Positions 12,655 through 25,700 of a stretch of 64,000 bases of DNA are shown here, one piece after another. The stretch's first letter is position 1. The number at the start of each line of letters is the position of its first letter. The DNA is from Punica granatum (Eukaryota; Streptophyta; Magnoliopsida; Myrtales; Lythraceae): assembly GCF_007655135.1 (NCBI RefSeq), contig NC_045128.1, positions 20,802,811-20,866,810 of the forward strand, written 5' to 3'. The position numbers and the translations under genes were made by a program. The notes under the pieces were generated by a model. That model worked only from the letters and a program-made list of their open reading frames with translations. It had not been told where the DNA came from and searched no databases.

Positions 12655-13125
12655 TATCAAGTTAGGCTTTCAAAATCCGAAATAAAACTCGAGGCCGAAA
12701 AATAATTTTTTGCATAATATCGATTCTTGAATTTTTCTGAACACAACGATGGTCCCGGATCATTTTTTCGAATATCAAATTGAAAAGACCCGAATTTTAG
12801 GCTTTACATGCATTAATTTTCATTTTGAAAATTCAACACGATATTCGAGGTTAGAAAATGTTTCTCTGCATAATGTTTATCCACGAATTTTTCTAAACGT
12901 AATGGTGATCCCGGAATATTCTTTGGACATCCAATTGAAAGGACAAATATTTTAGACTTTGCGTGCATTAATTTCGATTTTTTTTTAAAATTCGGGACAA
13001 TACTCGAGATCAAAAAATGTTTTTCTGCATAGTGTCGATTCATGAGTTTTTCCAAACACAATGATGGTCTTGAATTATTTTTCGGACATCCAATCGAAAA
13101 GATTGCATTTTAAAAATAATCGTGC
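12655..13125. repeat. Three diverged tandem copies of about 150-160 bp
   Basis: The phrase CTGCATAATGTTTATCCACG / TGCATAATATCGATTCTTG / CTGCATAGTGTCGATTCATG recurs with TTTTTCTGAACACAA-like text and a later GCATTAATTTTCATTTTG / GCATTAATTTCGATTTT block. Spacing is about 150-160 bp. The sequence is AT-rich and non-coding. I do not recognise the family. Confidence 0.75.
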
Positions 13126-14878
13126 AATTACAATCGATGTGTGACGGATGACCGATATCGATTTTTATCGAGATTCGATCTTCGTTGATGCAAATTGAAA
13201 TTCCCATGAAACCGATTATTTTGCTAATTTCTCATTTTTGAAGTTCTCTTTTAGAAAATGTCTGCTAATTTTGAGAAATCGAATTTCCCCGATGACGCTC
13301 GTAAGAATAAAAATTTTAAAAATAATTAAAAAAAACTAAAACGTGTCAGTAAGGAATGAAACCTGCCACCGTTTCATCTTCTTCTTCTTCATTCGGCGTC
13401 TTCTTCTCTTTCTTTTCCTCTGTTCTTTCCTGCAGCTCAACTTGCCTGGCTGCTTGCCCTGCAAGCTCAGGGGTCCTTATCCCGGCGCCCACAATTTCTC
13501 ACCATTTTACTCTTCTCCTTTCTTCTCTGTTGGCTTGCTTTTCTATCTTTTCTTTTCCTTTTCTTTTCGGTCTTCTTTGCAGGTTGCAGCAGGATCTTCA
13601 TCACGCTCATTCCCTGCTCCCATCAAGCTAGTTTTTCGACTGCAGCACCCATCACCATCCAGCCCCCTCACGCAATCATCTCCCTTAGCTCTGTTTTTCT
13701 TTTTTTCCTTGCTTTCTTCTGATCACGGCCCTTCACGATGATCACCACTTTTCCTCTCTTGGCCTTGACATAACCAGCCACCAACATTTTTTTCACTTTC
13801 CCTCTCTCTGGTCTCTCTCTTCTCTCTCTCTCTCTCTCTCGGGCTCAGACACACACCACAGACAAGAGACAGACCGACGATCATTTTTTGAATTGTACTT
13901 TTTTTTTCTTCGGCTTCTTTCGGGGGCAACTCGTTGGGGAGAGAGATCAGCAGCCTGACCATGAACATTTCCTCAACATCAACCTCTCTCACGCTCTCTC
14001 TCTCTCTCGACCTTCTGCTCACTCCAATCCGGACCATCCTCAGCTCACCTACGCCTCCTTTTTCTCCCGTGGCTGCAACTGATGCTGAGCTGAATAGACA
14101 TGCTCCCTCTCTCTGTCTCTCTCACGCACTCTCTCTTTGTCTCTCACAGTAACCCTCTCTCTCTCTCGGTTCCTCTCCTGCAGCTCAGCATCCCCATCGC
14201 ATCCTCCTCTCATCGTCCTCAGACGTTCACCATCTCCATGATCCTCTCCTCATGATTCTCGGCCACTTCCTGAGCTGAATACAATAACAACAACTCCCAG
14301 CTCTCCTCAGCCATCATGCAGCAACAACAACACATGCAACCATAAGCCATCCTACTCTGTCCCTCTCGACCTTCCCTTTGTTCATCTCCCCCGCCTTCTC
14401 TCTGTCTTGGCCAAGAGAAACACAAACCAGCAGGCGACCAGAACCATCACCATCAATCTTCCCCTGTTACTCTTCCTGGCTGCTTGGTCTCGAGCCTGAA
14501 AACCATCAAGAGGACCATCATTTTCAGCTCTTGATCACCCCCTGCTGCTCTCGCACTCTCGCTGCTCATCCTTACAACCAAATCATTAAGGTTTGATGAA
14601 GCTTCCCCAAGAAAGAATCCCTTTCCGCTGTTACTTTCCAGCTCCATTCAAGTGTTTTGCTCGAGCCTTGGTTCGTGGATGATTCTAAACTTCACGTGGA
14701 GATTTCCTCCTGACAATAGCTCGGGAGAGGTAAATTCTTTTGGACTTAGATGCATGCCTAGGGTCCATTTTTCTTCTTTCTTTTGCGTGGATATTACGAT
14801 GGTTTAATAATTAAACTCAGCTTTCTTAAGATCGGCATGTTGTGATGAAAAAAAAATTGACGTGAGCACGAATTTGAA
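13126..14878. other. Pyrimidine-rich unassigned region
   Basis: 13370-14600 is strongly CT-rich on the plus strand, with several CTCTCTCT microsatellite runs (about 13820-13850, 13990-14010, 14150-14170). Reading frames in it are Ser/Leu/Phe-rich and low complexity. They resemble translated microsatellite, and no family was recognised. GGGAGAGGTAAATTC at about 14722 could be a splice donor, which would make the tract a leader exon, but no downstream coding exon could be found. A diverged LTR leader is another possibility. Confidence 0.35.
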
Positions 14879-14887
14879 CATTTTAAA

Positions 14888-15203
14888 GGGAAAATTACAC
14901 CATATATGCCAACATTCACATGTCATCTTAGCTTTATCCCAACGTCGATTTTTTTTAGGTATCCTAACGTTAATCATTTTGTGTCAAATCTATTCTGTCG
15001 TAAATATTCCTTTCATTTTTTACGGAATTCCCGATATAAGGGAAAAATTACACCATATATCCCAATTTTTTGTTATTTATCAATTTTATCCCAACCTTTA
15101 AAGTTTTGCTCAAATTCTATCCCAATGGACGGAACTTTTAGGAGACCTCAGAAAAAAAAAATCGACATTAGGATAAAACTAAGATACATGACGCTATTTT
15201 CCC
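14888..15203. mobile_element. MITE with inverted ends and 8-9 bp target duplication
   Basis: The left end GGGAAAATTACACC... and the complement of the right end (GGGAAAATAGCG...) match, and the similarity runs inward to the block CGTCGATTTTTTTTAGG against its mirror ATCGACATTAGGAT. The flanks repeat ATTTTAAA exactly (14880-14887 and 15205-15212), nine bases if one mismatch is allowed. G-rich ends with a 9-bp duplication fit Mutator-type MITEs, while 8 bp would fit hAT. A second internal copy of GGGAAAAATTACACCATATA at about 15040 suggests an internal duplication. It codes for nothing. Confidence 0.75.
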
Positions 15204-15379
15204 TATTTTAAATAATCAGACTTAAAATTGGGTGTTTGAAATGGGAATGAACCAACACAAATTGAAATCCATGAGCACTTGACTTTAAGAAATAAAATCG
15301 ACTATAAGAATTAAAACCGGCTTAATTGATCATTTGGACTTGAAACCGGTAAATTAAGTCTTGATGTGATTATACATGC

Positions 15380-16990
15380 TCATGTTTGTGTGTTTGGTGT
15401 GTTCCTTATCATATTTTATTAAAATCTCAGGTGAACTGGATTAATAATTTAAAGTCAGTTTAAAATAGAAATTTAATTTTAGGTCGGTCGGGAATTAGAG
15501 CTCTCATCTAACGGTCCATCAATGGCCGGCTCGACGGCTTGAAACTCGCAAAGAGAAGCATTCAGCGATTCGTTTAATTTAGTTTAATCTGTTTCACACA
15601 TGTGGTAATTGGGATGATCCACTCAACTAATTAATCCACTCGACTTTTAAATGAATTGCACGAACCGACTAATAATTTGTAATCAAGTCATTAAATCATG
15701 AGCTGGAAATTGTGCTCTTTTTAAACCCATATTTTTTACAAGTACCGAGACGCGTGATCCGTGTAGCATGGATATCTATAAAAGACTAGCGTGTCCTAAC
15801 TCGAGTCTAGACTCAATTTGAGGAGGCTCAGGTCGGGATATGGGAGTTTTTTTTTCTTAGACCACTTCCGGGCAGACCGACCGGTCTTCCGGCTCCCTCA
15901 GGGTTTACATACGACCCCAATGGATCCAAGGGATTGATGGACACCGGCTACTAGCCGAGGTGACCCGCATCACGCAGTCTCATTTTTGCAAAACAATTTT
16001 TCCGTCTCTAGGGCAAGATTATCAGTTTATGATTTACCGAAAATTCTAGGGTTATAGTGATTGAAACATTCCAAGCCACGAGTAAAAAGGGGCAGCTTGT
16101 GCTGGCGCATGTTCTATCTGCATAGCCCTCTTTATCAGACCGAAGTGTTTCCGTCTTTCTAGTATAGATTGGGGCGCTTAGGAATATGGATCAGACATGC
16201 GAGTGGGAACAACCCATGAAAGGTTATTCGGTCCTTCATAGGGCAAGAGCAGAGACCTTGGTATCTCCGTGGTATTTCATATTCTCACTTTCCTAAGTTT
16301 GAGTTTAGATTGGGTTTATCTATCATAAAACACGAAATTAAACTAGTCACACATTCAACATAATCACACACATGGAAATGGGAGGGTCAAAACCCCAGGT
16401 TTTAGGTTTTTGGTAAAACACACTTCTGTCATAATTTGTTAATCTATCAATGTCACAGAACCGCAAAATTTAAAAGAAACTCACGCACTCAGGGCTTGAC
16501 AACAAATATCATTAGTCCTTTTTAAGCAAAGCTGAATGTTACATGCCCTTTCAAGGCGACCCATGGCCGATTATCATCTCATGTGCTCGCTCTATCTTTG
16601 TCTGTTTAGGGTAGAAACGATTATTAAGTTACCCTGGTTCATAATTTGATAATCATGTAAACCCAGCAATTATCATGCTGTTTGTTTTATCTCTTTTTAT
16701 CTGTTTTCATTTATTTTTATCTATTTTCGTATGTTTTTGTTTGTTTTGTAACGTATCAAGCCCGAACCCATAGGATGCAGTTCACACGGGATTCAATGCC
16801 CCATACACTGAGTGCGCGCAACTCGAGTACGGTATGGGGTCTGGCATTGAGTCACCGTTTCAACCCTAGTAGTATCCAAGCGAAGAATGACTCGAGTCGG
16901 GATGCGTGAAATGGGGTTAGATAACCACCTGAGAGCTCGACCAATCACACAGCTATTTTGAAGACCATTTGGAACTCCTAGGATCCCTTG
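15380..16990 (+). repeat. Diverged Ogre-like LTR fragment (3' half)
   Basis: 15740-16990 aligns by eye with 9190-10150 of copy 1 and 34540-35540 of copy 2. Shared phrases include ACCGAGACGCGTGATCCGTG, GACCACTTCCGGGCAGACCG and CATAGCCCTCTTTATCAGACC. A late block reads GGATTCAATGCCCCATACAC. It is the most diverged LTR copy in the window and so probably the oldest. The left limit is uncertain. The right side is interrupted at 16990 by the gag-only element. Confidence 0.65.
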
Positions 16991-17124
16991 TGACGCAGTG
17001 CGGATCACGATTTCTCGTGCCTAAATCCCAATTTAGACTTGAAGGGTATAGCACACGTCTAAACCCTAGCGATATGCTGAAAATTAAGAGTTATGCAAAC
17101 TCAAAATATTATTAAACAATAACG

Positions 17125-17315
17125 GTGCGTTGGTTTCGGAGTTAAAGTAACTTTGATTTTGATTGTGGAAAATGACAAATGTTGTGTAGTGTGTTGAGTT
17201 AAAGTTAAAGTTAAAATTTTTGACTTGGAAAATGTGTATTTTTGTTGTGTAGTGGGTTGAGTTAAAGTTAAAGTTTAATTTTTTGTGATTTTAACCCTGA
17301 AAACAAATGGGCCAT
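17125..17315. mobile_element. MITE inside the 3' LTR of the gag-only element
   Basis: The left end GGTGCGTTGGTTTCGGAGTT and the complement of the right end (GGCCCATTTGTTTTCAGGGT) are imperfect inverted repeats. The interior has two copies of GTTGTGTAGTGNGTTGAGTT. The matching position in the other LTR (after TATTATTAAACAATAA, 19216) lacks it, so it inserted after the retroelement. Confidence 0.75.
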
Positions 17316-17906
17316 AAGAGTTTCTGAGATATATAGTTCTCTCTTCTGATACATTGAGATGGACTATATATAGGCCTATGAAAACTAAGAAACTAAAATA
17401 GAAAATTAGAATTTAGGCCCTTACTATGTAACTTCCTAAAACAAAACAAGTAATTATTCAAAAATTGGAAATTTTAGACTCTTGACTCAAACTAAAATTG
17501 CAAGTAATAGATAATTCTAAATATATTTCTATCTAAATTAAATATACTACCTAATTAAGATAATAATATTCACAATCTATTGATCAAGACATCTCATCTT
17601 CCCCTTCCACATCACGAGAATATTTCATTGATATATCCAAGATATGCTTCTTTGGGCTTGAGCTTGTTGATACAGATATGGGCTGAAAATCCTCCGCGTC
17701 ATTCTCCCCCACTTGTAAAAAGCTCGTCCTCGAGCTTTCGATGTGCTTCGAGTATTGTAGTCACCATGAAGTTGAATCGCTCGTATGGATGGATCTTCAT
17801 TCACCAAAGCTTCAAATTCCATATGTGGAAATGTTAATACCAATGACACATTTGGGAACTTCTCTTCAAAATATAAATTCTTCACAATCAACATAGGCAA
17901 CTCATG

Positions 17907-19044
17907 TCATTCTAGAGTTAACTCGTTATTCACCTCGATATCATCTTCCTTTTTAAGACTCTCAACAATCTTGAAAACTTCTTTAATCTTCTCCTCTTTG
18001 CAGTCGATTGGCATTGGTCTCTTATCTTCCTTTTCGTGTTCATGGTTACTGTTCGGAATTTTCTCTTCCATCGCTAGATGAATATTCGCCTTATCACTAA
18101 GATTTACCGTAGCCCTTTCATGATGATGTTTGGCAAAATTAGCAAAAATTTCTCGAGTTTCTGTTCTAATTTGTTCCTTGAATTGCAATTCGGCCTTAAA
18201 AGCTAAGCTCCATGCTTGAGATAAAGTCAAAATCACCTTGTTCCCCGTTCTTTCTTGTATGTCAGGATTTAGGCCTTTTAGATAACGCTTGATTTTGATA
18301 TCCTCATTTTCCACTAGTATAACGCATTCAGCCAAGTGAAGGAATTCCATGGTATACTCTTCAACCGTCCTAATTCCTTGAGAACTTTGCTGGTACAATT
18401 GAAATAAGTACTCTTCATACTCCAAGGAAAGAAATCTTGCCTTTAGAAATATGTTCATACACTTCCATGTAAAAACTGGATTTCACCATCTCGAACGTGA
18501 TCTTGTTGCAATCTTTCCCACCAAGTATAAGCTTTACCTCTTAAGCAATAAACCACCCGATCTACTCGGCTTCCGGTATCAGGGATATCATAGTAATCAA
18601 AGAAACAATCCACATCGGAAATCCACTCTAGAAAATTCTCGTCACTTACTCTTCCATCAAAAATAGGAATTCTTTTGAGATGGTTATCTCCAGGATCCCA
18701 TTGAAATCTTCCGTTGTCGCAATAATTCACAACTTGATCGTATCCTCCATCTTCATATGGTCCAACATCGACTTGGAGTGTACGATTGGTCGAAACGTGT
18801 CGAACAACAGACTCCTCACGAGGAACAACTCGATATGCCCGACGTCCGTCTTCCACGTTTTGACCAGCACGCAAGCCTAGAGCACCAAGCATGACACGCA
18901 GCTCCTCGAACCTCTGGTCTAGTCTCCACTCCAACCTCTGTTCGAGTGTCTATTCCATCCTTTCAATCCTCTGCTCTCGTGCTTGAATCGCTTCCACCTC
19001 CTGCTCTTCGGCATTAGGGTGGTTGTGAAATCGCCTCATCCGCC
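17907..19044 (-). pseudogene. Degenerate retrotransposon gag
   Basis: Two overlapping frames on the minus strand (18934-18455 and 18458-17907) together give a Ty3/gypsy-type gag core. The first contains RIPIFDGRVSDENFLEWISD and ends near YCLRGKAYTWWERLQ, typical of the Retrotrans_gag fold. The second contains LYQQSSQGIRTVEEYTMEFL and RYLKGLNPDIQE, also gag. The frame changes at about 18455. The probable ATG at 19044 (MADEAISQ) is cut off by early stops. No zinc knuckle was seen. Its role would be to form virus-like particles for the element, and this copy cannot make an intact protein. Confidence 0.75.
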
Positions 19045-19064
19045 ATGATCAGATTTAGGCAACT

Positions 19065-19079
19065 CCTGCTCTGATACCA
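19065..19079 (-). promoter_or_regulatory. Primer-binding site, initiator tRNA-Met type
   Basis: On the minus strand TGGTATCAGAGCAGG follows two bases after the LTR end CTGCGTCA. TGGTATCAGAGC is the usual complement of the 3' end of plant initiator tRNA-Met. It sets the orientation of the gag-only element. Confidence 0.9.
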
Positions 19080-20277
19080 ACTGACGCAGCGCGGATCACG
19101 GTTTCCCGCGCCTAAATCCGAATTTAAACTCGAAGGGTATAGCACACGTCTAAACCCTAGCGATATGCTGAAAACCAAGAGTTGTGCAAACTCAAATTAT
19201 TATTAAACAATAAGAGTTTATGAGATATATTGATGCAAATCGTAGCACGACTTTAAGGGATCAAGTTCAAGTTCCAACTGGACCGATTACGCGAGCACGA
19301 ACATAGAAGTTTAACGATGAACTCAACGGCCTGATTCAAGAGGTTTGGGCTCAAGCAAATTCGTGGAGGCCCATTGGACATGAACCATGTGATCAAGAAA
19401 GATCCATTAACATGATTCAAGTTATAGAAAATTCCGGATAAGACTAAATTCAGCAAGTATTTGAGGAAATTTCTAGAATATTTGAAGATCAAGAGAAAAT
19501 ATCATCAGATTTGTTTAAAGTTTAAATCTCATGGAGATATTTTCGGGATATTTAGATTTCATATATTTATAGATTATGTCATATCTTTATTGTCAGCACC
19601 CCATTTTGGTCCACTAGCTCCAATAGAGTATGTCTGACTAAAGCTCGGATTACTATTCACAATCGGGCCGACGGAGGGGAACACTTAAGCTCGGGAACAG
19701 GGACCACAGAAAAATGCAGAGATCGCCATAAAGGCACAGAGGGGCAATCGGAAGAGTAGACAAACAACGAGCCCCAAAACAACAAAAGCCGACACTATGG
19801 GACTATTCATTATCGGATCATTGGAGCGTCAGAAGGTACCCAATAGGAACTCTAAAAATCCCTCTTGGTACCAAAATGACCAATGGCACCTCCGAACACA
19901 TTTCAAAAGTCTCCTGCTTAAGCCGGGACACCCCCGAACATCCGTAGACGCCTTTCCTAACGGGGCCCTCGGGAGGCCCGATCTACGAACAGATAAACGG
20001 CACCCGAAAATAGGCCTGTACACACTCGAGGGTCACCCAGACCATGGAACAGGAGTCAGACTGTGTTTCGGAGCCCATCTTGGTCTCCCGAGTAGATCCC
20101 AGCCAGGAGAAAAGTCCCCTTTTTGCACAGAAACGTGGCCAGAGACCCTTTTAATGAACCGTCAGTGCATAAAATCTGCTCTAACCAATCCCGAGGACCT
20201 CAAGGCCTAGGGAAATGAACCCTGATCACATTGCACAATCCATTTAGGTTTCCCGAGTACCATTCTGGCAATAAAAG

Positions 20278-21416
20278 TGTCACGACCCGAAACTTATAGC
20301 CGAGTTTCCCCTCTATTCCTTAATATCCATTATCATATATGCAACTCATATACGTATAATCTATTTCCCTAATTCTCAATACATTAAACCACCCCAACAA
20401 GCTCTATATAAACATATAATGATCTAACCAATTCAGATATATGCATAAAACTCTCAAAGATTTCTCAATTGCAACCATCTTGCAACACAGACTGAACGAA
20501 AAGCTTTCATATATATATATATAGCATACTTCTACAACACATCCAACCTTTAAACTAACTCGGCATGCTCTACATGAATATATAATGAGTCTAACGGATT
20601 CTAATGTACATATATGCTCTCCATAGTGTGTTCAGCTACAACCATACTACTAAACCAACTAACAAAAGTTTCAGGTCGTAACAAGATTGTAACACTTACT
20701 ACCTATACTATGGGTGGGCCTACTTGCCAAAATCCTTTGCGCTGATCCCCGTTATCCAAAGCCCTCCTGTGCGGCTAGTCTAGCTCCTAGCTCATCTGGA
20801 AAAATGTATGCAGGGGGTGAGCTGCAACTCAGTGAGTACTATATTCCAAAGTAAAATGAGCTAATATGTTACATCACAATTCACCACAATCAATCATATA
20901 TCTATTTATATATACATATTCCACCAGATATGGAATCCAATACCAAGATCATACTTTCACACAACTCATATGGCAACCAAATCCAAACAACAATAATATA
21001 GCCATAGGGTTGTATTTCCTCGCAACAGAGTTATGACGGTACCGTGACCCCGCACATCTCACTCATACCATTCTCAACTTCCAACACCCACATCTCATCA
21101 GCGGGGGCCGCCCATTAACCTCTGGCGGTAAGAGTTGACCTTCATTTATATTCCGCCGGTCCAGCGGCCGATCAGGCCCCTTGTTTATATTCCGCCGGGT
21201 CCAGCGGCCGATCAGGCCCCTATTTATATTCCGCCGGGTCCAGCGGCCGATCAAGTCCCTATTTATATTCCGCCGGGTTCGGCGGCCGATCAGGCCCCTT
21301 TTATAATCCGCCGGGTCCAGCGATCCCATGGCTATAGTGCAACCATCACAAGCATACTAAGCATACACATCAACTATGTTCTGCAATCATTCAGCCACCA
21401 TCACCTCTATAACCAT

Positions 21417-21456
<40 letters not shown>

Positions 21457-22345
21457 TTATTATCATTTTACGATGGAAGAAAGTACTCACAAACACCCCT
21501 GAAACGACCACTTAATGAGTTGAGCCTTCCGGAGGTATAACCTCAGTCTCCCCAGCCCCTATTCAGTTCAAGCACAAAGGTTAGATAATATGCTAAATAA
21601 GAGTACATATAGGTATCAGTTTTAACTCCCGTATTATTTGATTAATATAACTAAAATATAACCAATGACATAACGATTCCAATGATATGCTATGCATAAC
21701 TCAAATCATATCAGTTTAGAATAGTAATTATATTATACGGAGGGCCAATTCGATCAGCCAAATTCAAGTAAGGAGTACAAGGAATTCTAAGTACTTCTTT
21801 GGTTCCAAAATACAAATAAACAAGAGCTTAGTCAATCAACCCATCACATGATATCATTATCATGCATGATAAATTTCAAATCAGATCCCTTCTCTAATCC
21901 ATAGTCAGCTCAAAGAGCAAAATATATGCATATATATACATATGTACACTCACTTGTCTACATCTATATATGTATATATAGATTTTCAGAAGGGTATAGC
22001 TATGTGTATTAGAAGCCTCCTAACTCAACTAAGAAATTTGCCCCCCCTGCCTTAATACCGAATTATTCAGCTTCTATTGGTGACCAAACTCATCCCAACA
22101 CAACATAAGACTAACTCCAATATATATCAAACCCAACTTATATCAGCTAGGAGAACTAACTAAATTACCATAAACTAATCTTTTGAAACTTGATCAGACA
22201 AGAAGGATGCAAGAAGAGCCACAAACCATGTACAACATAGTAAATATCAATATTTAAATCATAGACAATCAACTTACTAATCAATATTTTCGGACTTAGC
22301 CTTCTTCCTCTTCTTCTTCTCCCAGAATTTCTCAACTCGGCTCAC

Positions 22346-22380
<35 letters not shown>

Positions 22381-22762
22381 GGTTCATTTTCGTTTTCTTT
22401 CAGCTAGGGATAGAGCAAGGGAGGGTATGGCTTAAATAAGGAAGAAAAGAAGAAAAAGAAGGTGGTCAAAGATGGTCAAAGGCGGTGGGAAGGAGATGGC
22501 TGCTGAAGAGGAGGCCACTTGGCCCATTCTACACCCATCTCTATCTGATTTCTCACCTTTTTCGTTTTTTTTTATTATTATTATTTTTTTTTTCTTTCAT
22601 ATAGATAATGATCCAGCCACAAGTTGTGGTATATTAAATACATTTAAAGATCCAGCCAAAAAAATAAGGGTATATTATATACATGTATGTTATGTAACCA
22701 TGCATGTGCATATGGATATGTATATGAGCATATATGCATGTTTGGTGGACACTAGCCTCACA
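20278..22762 (-). repeat. 3' LTR of the chromovirus-type element (2485 bp)
   Basis: It is almost identical to 27760-30520, with only scattered single-base differences (for example TATATGCAAC against TATACGCAAC near its start). It contains a tandem block of about 39 bp (CCGCCGGGTCCAGCGGCCGA) in about four units at 21140-21330, a CA/TA microsatellite at 21418-21456 and a CT run near 22351. It lacks the plastid insert present in the other LTR. The reading frames in it, such as those across the 39-bp repeats, are not genes. Confidence 0.95.
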
Positions 22763-22775
22763 ATCTCCCCCACTA
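22763..22775 (-). promoter_or_regulatory. Polypurine tract of the chromovirus-type element
   Basis: On the minus strand AGTGGGGGAGAT lies directly before the 3' LTR start TGTGAGGC. This is the expected plus-strand primer and confirms the LTR edge at 22762. Confidence 0.9.
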
Positions 22776-22796
22776 ATGAAAATTTCGTCCCCGAAA

Positions 22797-25700
22797 TTAT
22801 TTACCTGATATTGGGAAAAGGTATGGATAGTTGACTCTCATAGAATCCTCGGGTTCCCAAGTGGCTTCTTCTATCGAATGACTCTTCCACAACACCTTTA
22901 CTAATGGAATTCTCTTGGTTCGAAGGACCTGCTCTTTCCTATCTAAGATCTCCACTGGCTCTTCCTCATATGTCAAGTCCTCATTTAACTCCACCGGTTG
23001 ATAACTCAAAACATGAGATGGGTTCGGTATATACTTACGCAACATTGACACATGAAACACGTTATGAATACGGGATAGTTCAGGAGGTAGAGCCAACCGG
23101 TATGCCACCTTCCCAATGCGCTCGAGAACCTCGTATGGCCCGATATATCTGGGACTAAGCTTCCCTTTCTTGCCAAATCTCATAATACCCTTCCACGGTG
23201 ATACCTTTAAGAAAACTCGATCCCCTTGCTGAAACTCGAGGTCCTTTCTTCGTTTATCAGCATAATTCTTTTGTCGCCCTTGAGCGGTCTTTAATCTCTC
23301 TCTGATAATCTTGACCTTTTCAGCTGTTAGGTCGACTATTTCCGGTCCAGTTAATTGCCTCTCTCCAACTTCGTTCCAACGCAATGGTGTTCGACAAGCC
23401 CGACCATAAAGCGACTCATATGGTGCCATTCCAATACTAGATTGATAGCTGTTATTATACGCGAATTCCATCAAAGGAAGGTAGTCATCCCAGTTACCTT
23501 GAAATTCTATGATACACGCTCTTAACATATCCTCCAATGTCTGAATGGTCCTTTCGCTCTGCCCATTTGATTCGGGATGAAAAGCAGTGGTCAAATTCAG
23601 CTTCGTGCCCAGAGCAGTAACAAAACTATTCCAGTACTTGGAAGTAAAATATGAGCCTCTGTCTGATACTATAGATACCGGCACACCGTGCAACCTCACA
23701 ATCTCTTTAATGAATAATTGTGCCAACTGATCAGCACCAAATGTAGTTTTAGTTGGTAGGAAGTGAGCGGATTTAGTCAGCTTATCAACTATCACCCATA
23801 TAGAATCATGTCCCCTTCGTGTTCGTGGAAGTCCCGAGACAAAATCCATGGTGATCTTTTCCCATTTCCATTCAGGTACCGGAAGAGGTTGTAATAACCC
23901 GGATAGGTGCTGATGTTCTGCCTTAACCTGCTGACATACTAGACACTTAGCGACATATTCAGCTATCTCCTTTTTCATGTTATACCACCAATAACTTCTC
24001 TTCAAATTATAATACATCTTGGTGCTTCCCGGGTGCATCGCATATGGTGAGCTATGGGCTTGTGCAAGGATCTCTTTCTTCAACTCAGCATCGTCAGGTA
24101 CACAAATTCGATTCCCAAACATAAGTGTGTCATCCTCCTTCAAAAGAAATTCAAACTTCTTGCCTTCCTTTACTCTGCCTTCCTTAATCTTGTTTTTCAT
24201 CTCTACCAAAAATGGATCTACTTGTTGCGCTTCTCGAATTCGATCAATTAGCACTAGCTTCACATCATAAATAGCCATCAATGTTCCAGAACTGGTCGCC
24301 TCTAGTTTAACTTCCAATGACCTAAATTCATTAATAAGTGTGTCGTGAACACTCCACATACCTGCTAATCTCGCTGATGATTTCCTACTCAATGCATCTG
24401 CCACGACATTTGCTTTCCCTGGATGATAGTTGATCGTGCAATCATAATCTTTGATTAGTTCCATCCATCTCCTCTGTCTCAAGTTAAGTTCCTTCTGAGT
24501 AAACAAATATTTCAAACTCTTGTGATCTGTATAAATCTCACACTTTGCTCAGTATAAATAATGTCTCCAAAGTTTGAGAGCGAACACCACAGCTGCCAAT
24601 TCAAGATCATGTGTCGGGTAATTCTTTTCATGAGTCCTTAGTTGCCGAGATGCATAAGCCACTACTCTGCCATTTTGCATTAATACGCAGCCTAAGCCTT
24701 GATGGGATGCGTCACTATATATCACAAACCCCTCATCAGTGGACGGAATAACAAGCACTGGGGCAGTGGTCAATCTCTTCTTCAACTCCTGGAAACTTTG
24801 CTCACACTCATCTGTCCATTCAAACTTCACACTATTCCGCGTTAGCCGAGTCAGGGGAGCAGCAATAATTGAGAATCTTCCCACAAATCTTCGATAATAA
24901 CCAGCTAATCCTAGGAAACTCCTCACCTCTGTTACACTTGTAGGACGATTCCAATTCAAGATAGCTTCTATCTTTGTGGGGTCCACTGATACACCATCAC
25001 CAGAAATCACATGCCCGAGGAATCCCACTCGATCTAACCAAAACTCACATTTGCTAAACTTAGCATAAAGTTTTCTTTCTCTCAAAATCTGCAACACTAC
25101 TCGGAGATGTTCTTCATGCTCATTCCGGTTCCTCGAGTATACCAGTATATCATCAATGAAAACCATTACAAACTAATCAAGATATGGCTGGAATACTCTA
25201 TTCATTAAATCCATAAAAGCTGCTGGGGCATTTGTTAACCCAAAAGGCATCACAAGGAATTCATAATGTCCATACCGTGTGCGAAAAGCAGTCTTGAGCA
25301 CATCAGAGTCCTTGATCTTCAGCTGGTGATATCCCGATCTAAAATCGATCTTCGAGAAGACGATAGCACCTCGGAGCTGATCAAACAAGTCATCTATCCT
25401 AGGTAAAGGATATTTATTGCGCACCGTTACTAGATTCAGTTGTCGGTAATCTATACACAATCTGAGTGAGCCATCCTTCTTCTTCACAAACAAAACGGGA
25501 GCACCCCAAGGAGATACACTTGGCCTGATAAATCCCTTTTCTAACAATTCTTGCAGCTGAATTTTCAATTCCTTGAGTTCTGACGGGGCCATACGATACG
25601 GTGCACGGGAAATCGGCGCAGTACCGGGCTCTAGCTCGATAGTAAACTCAATCTCTCTATCAGGGGGAAGACCAGGTAAATCATCAGGAAAAACCTCTGG

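Larger units (their letters stand above)
16991..19230 (-). mobile_element. Gag-only LTR element lacking pol
   Basis: Read on the minus strand it has a truncated 5' LTR (19230-19082), a PBS, a degenerate gag, a short tail, a polypurine tract and a 3' LTR (17591-16991) beginning TGTCTTGATC and ending CTGCGTCA. The two LTRs share CGTGCCTAAATCC-like and ACCCTAGCGATATGCTGAAA text. The polypurine tract is the complement of CATCTTCCCCTTCC (about 17592-17608). No protease, RT or integrase is present between gag and tail. This could be a deletion derivative or a non-autonomous family. A MITE sits in the 3' LTR at 17125-17315, and the 5' LTR is cut at 19230 by a family-C LTR. Confidence 0.75.

Noticed and set aside
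13343..14652. Several Ser/Phe/Leu-rich or Arg/Glu-rich frames on both strands
   Set aside because: They translate CT/GA microsatellite-like sequence. No domain, no consistent splice partners.
19797..20210. 137-codon open frame in Ogre-like LTR copy 2
   Set aside because: It is not conserved in frame in the other LTR copies and matches no family.
21135..21515. Pro/Ile-rich frame with IYIPPG repeats (also 28615-28905)
   Set aside because: It is the 39-bp LTR repeat followed by a CA/TA microsatellite.
25173..25175. Programmed readthrough of the UAG in the RT region
   Set aside because: Plant chromoviruses normally have one open frame here, there is a second stop downstream, and no readthrough context is known for this position. 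A mutation is simpler.
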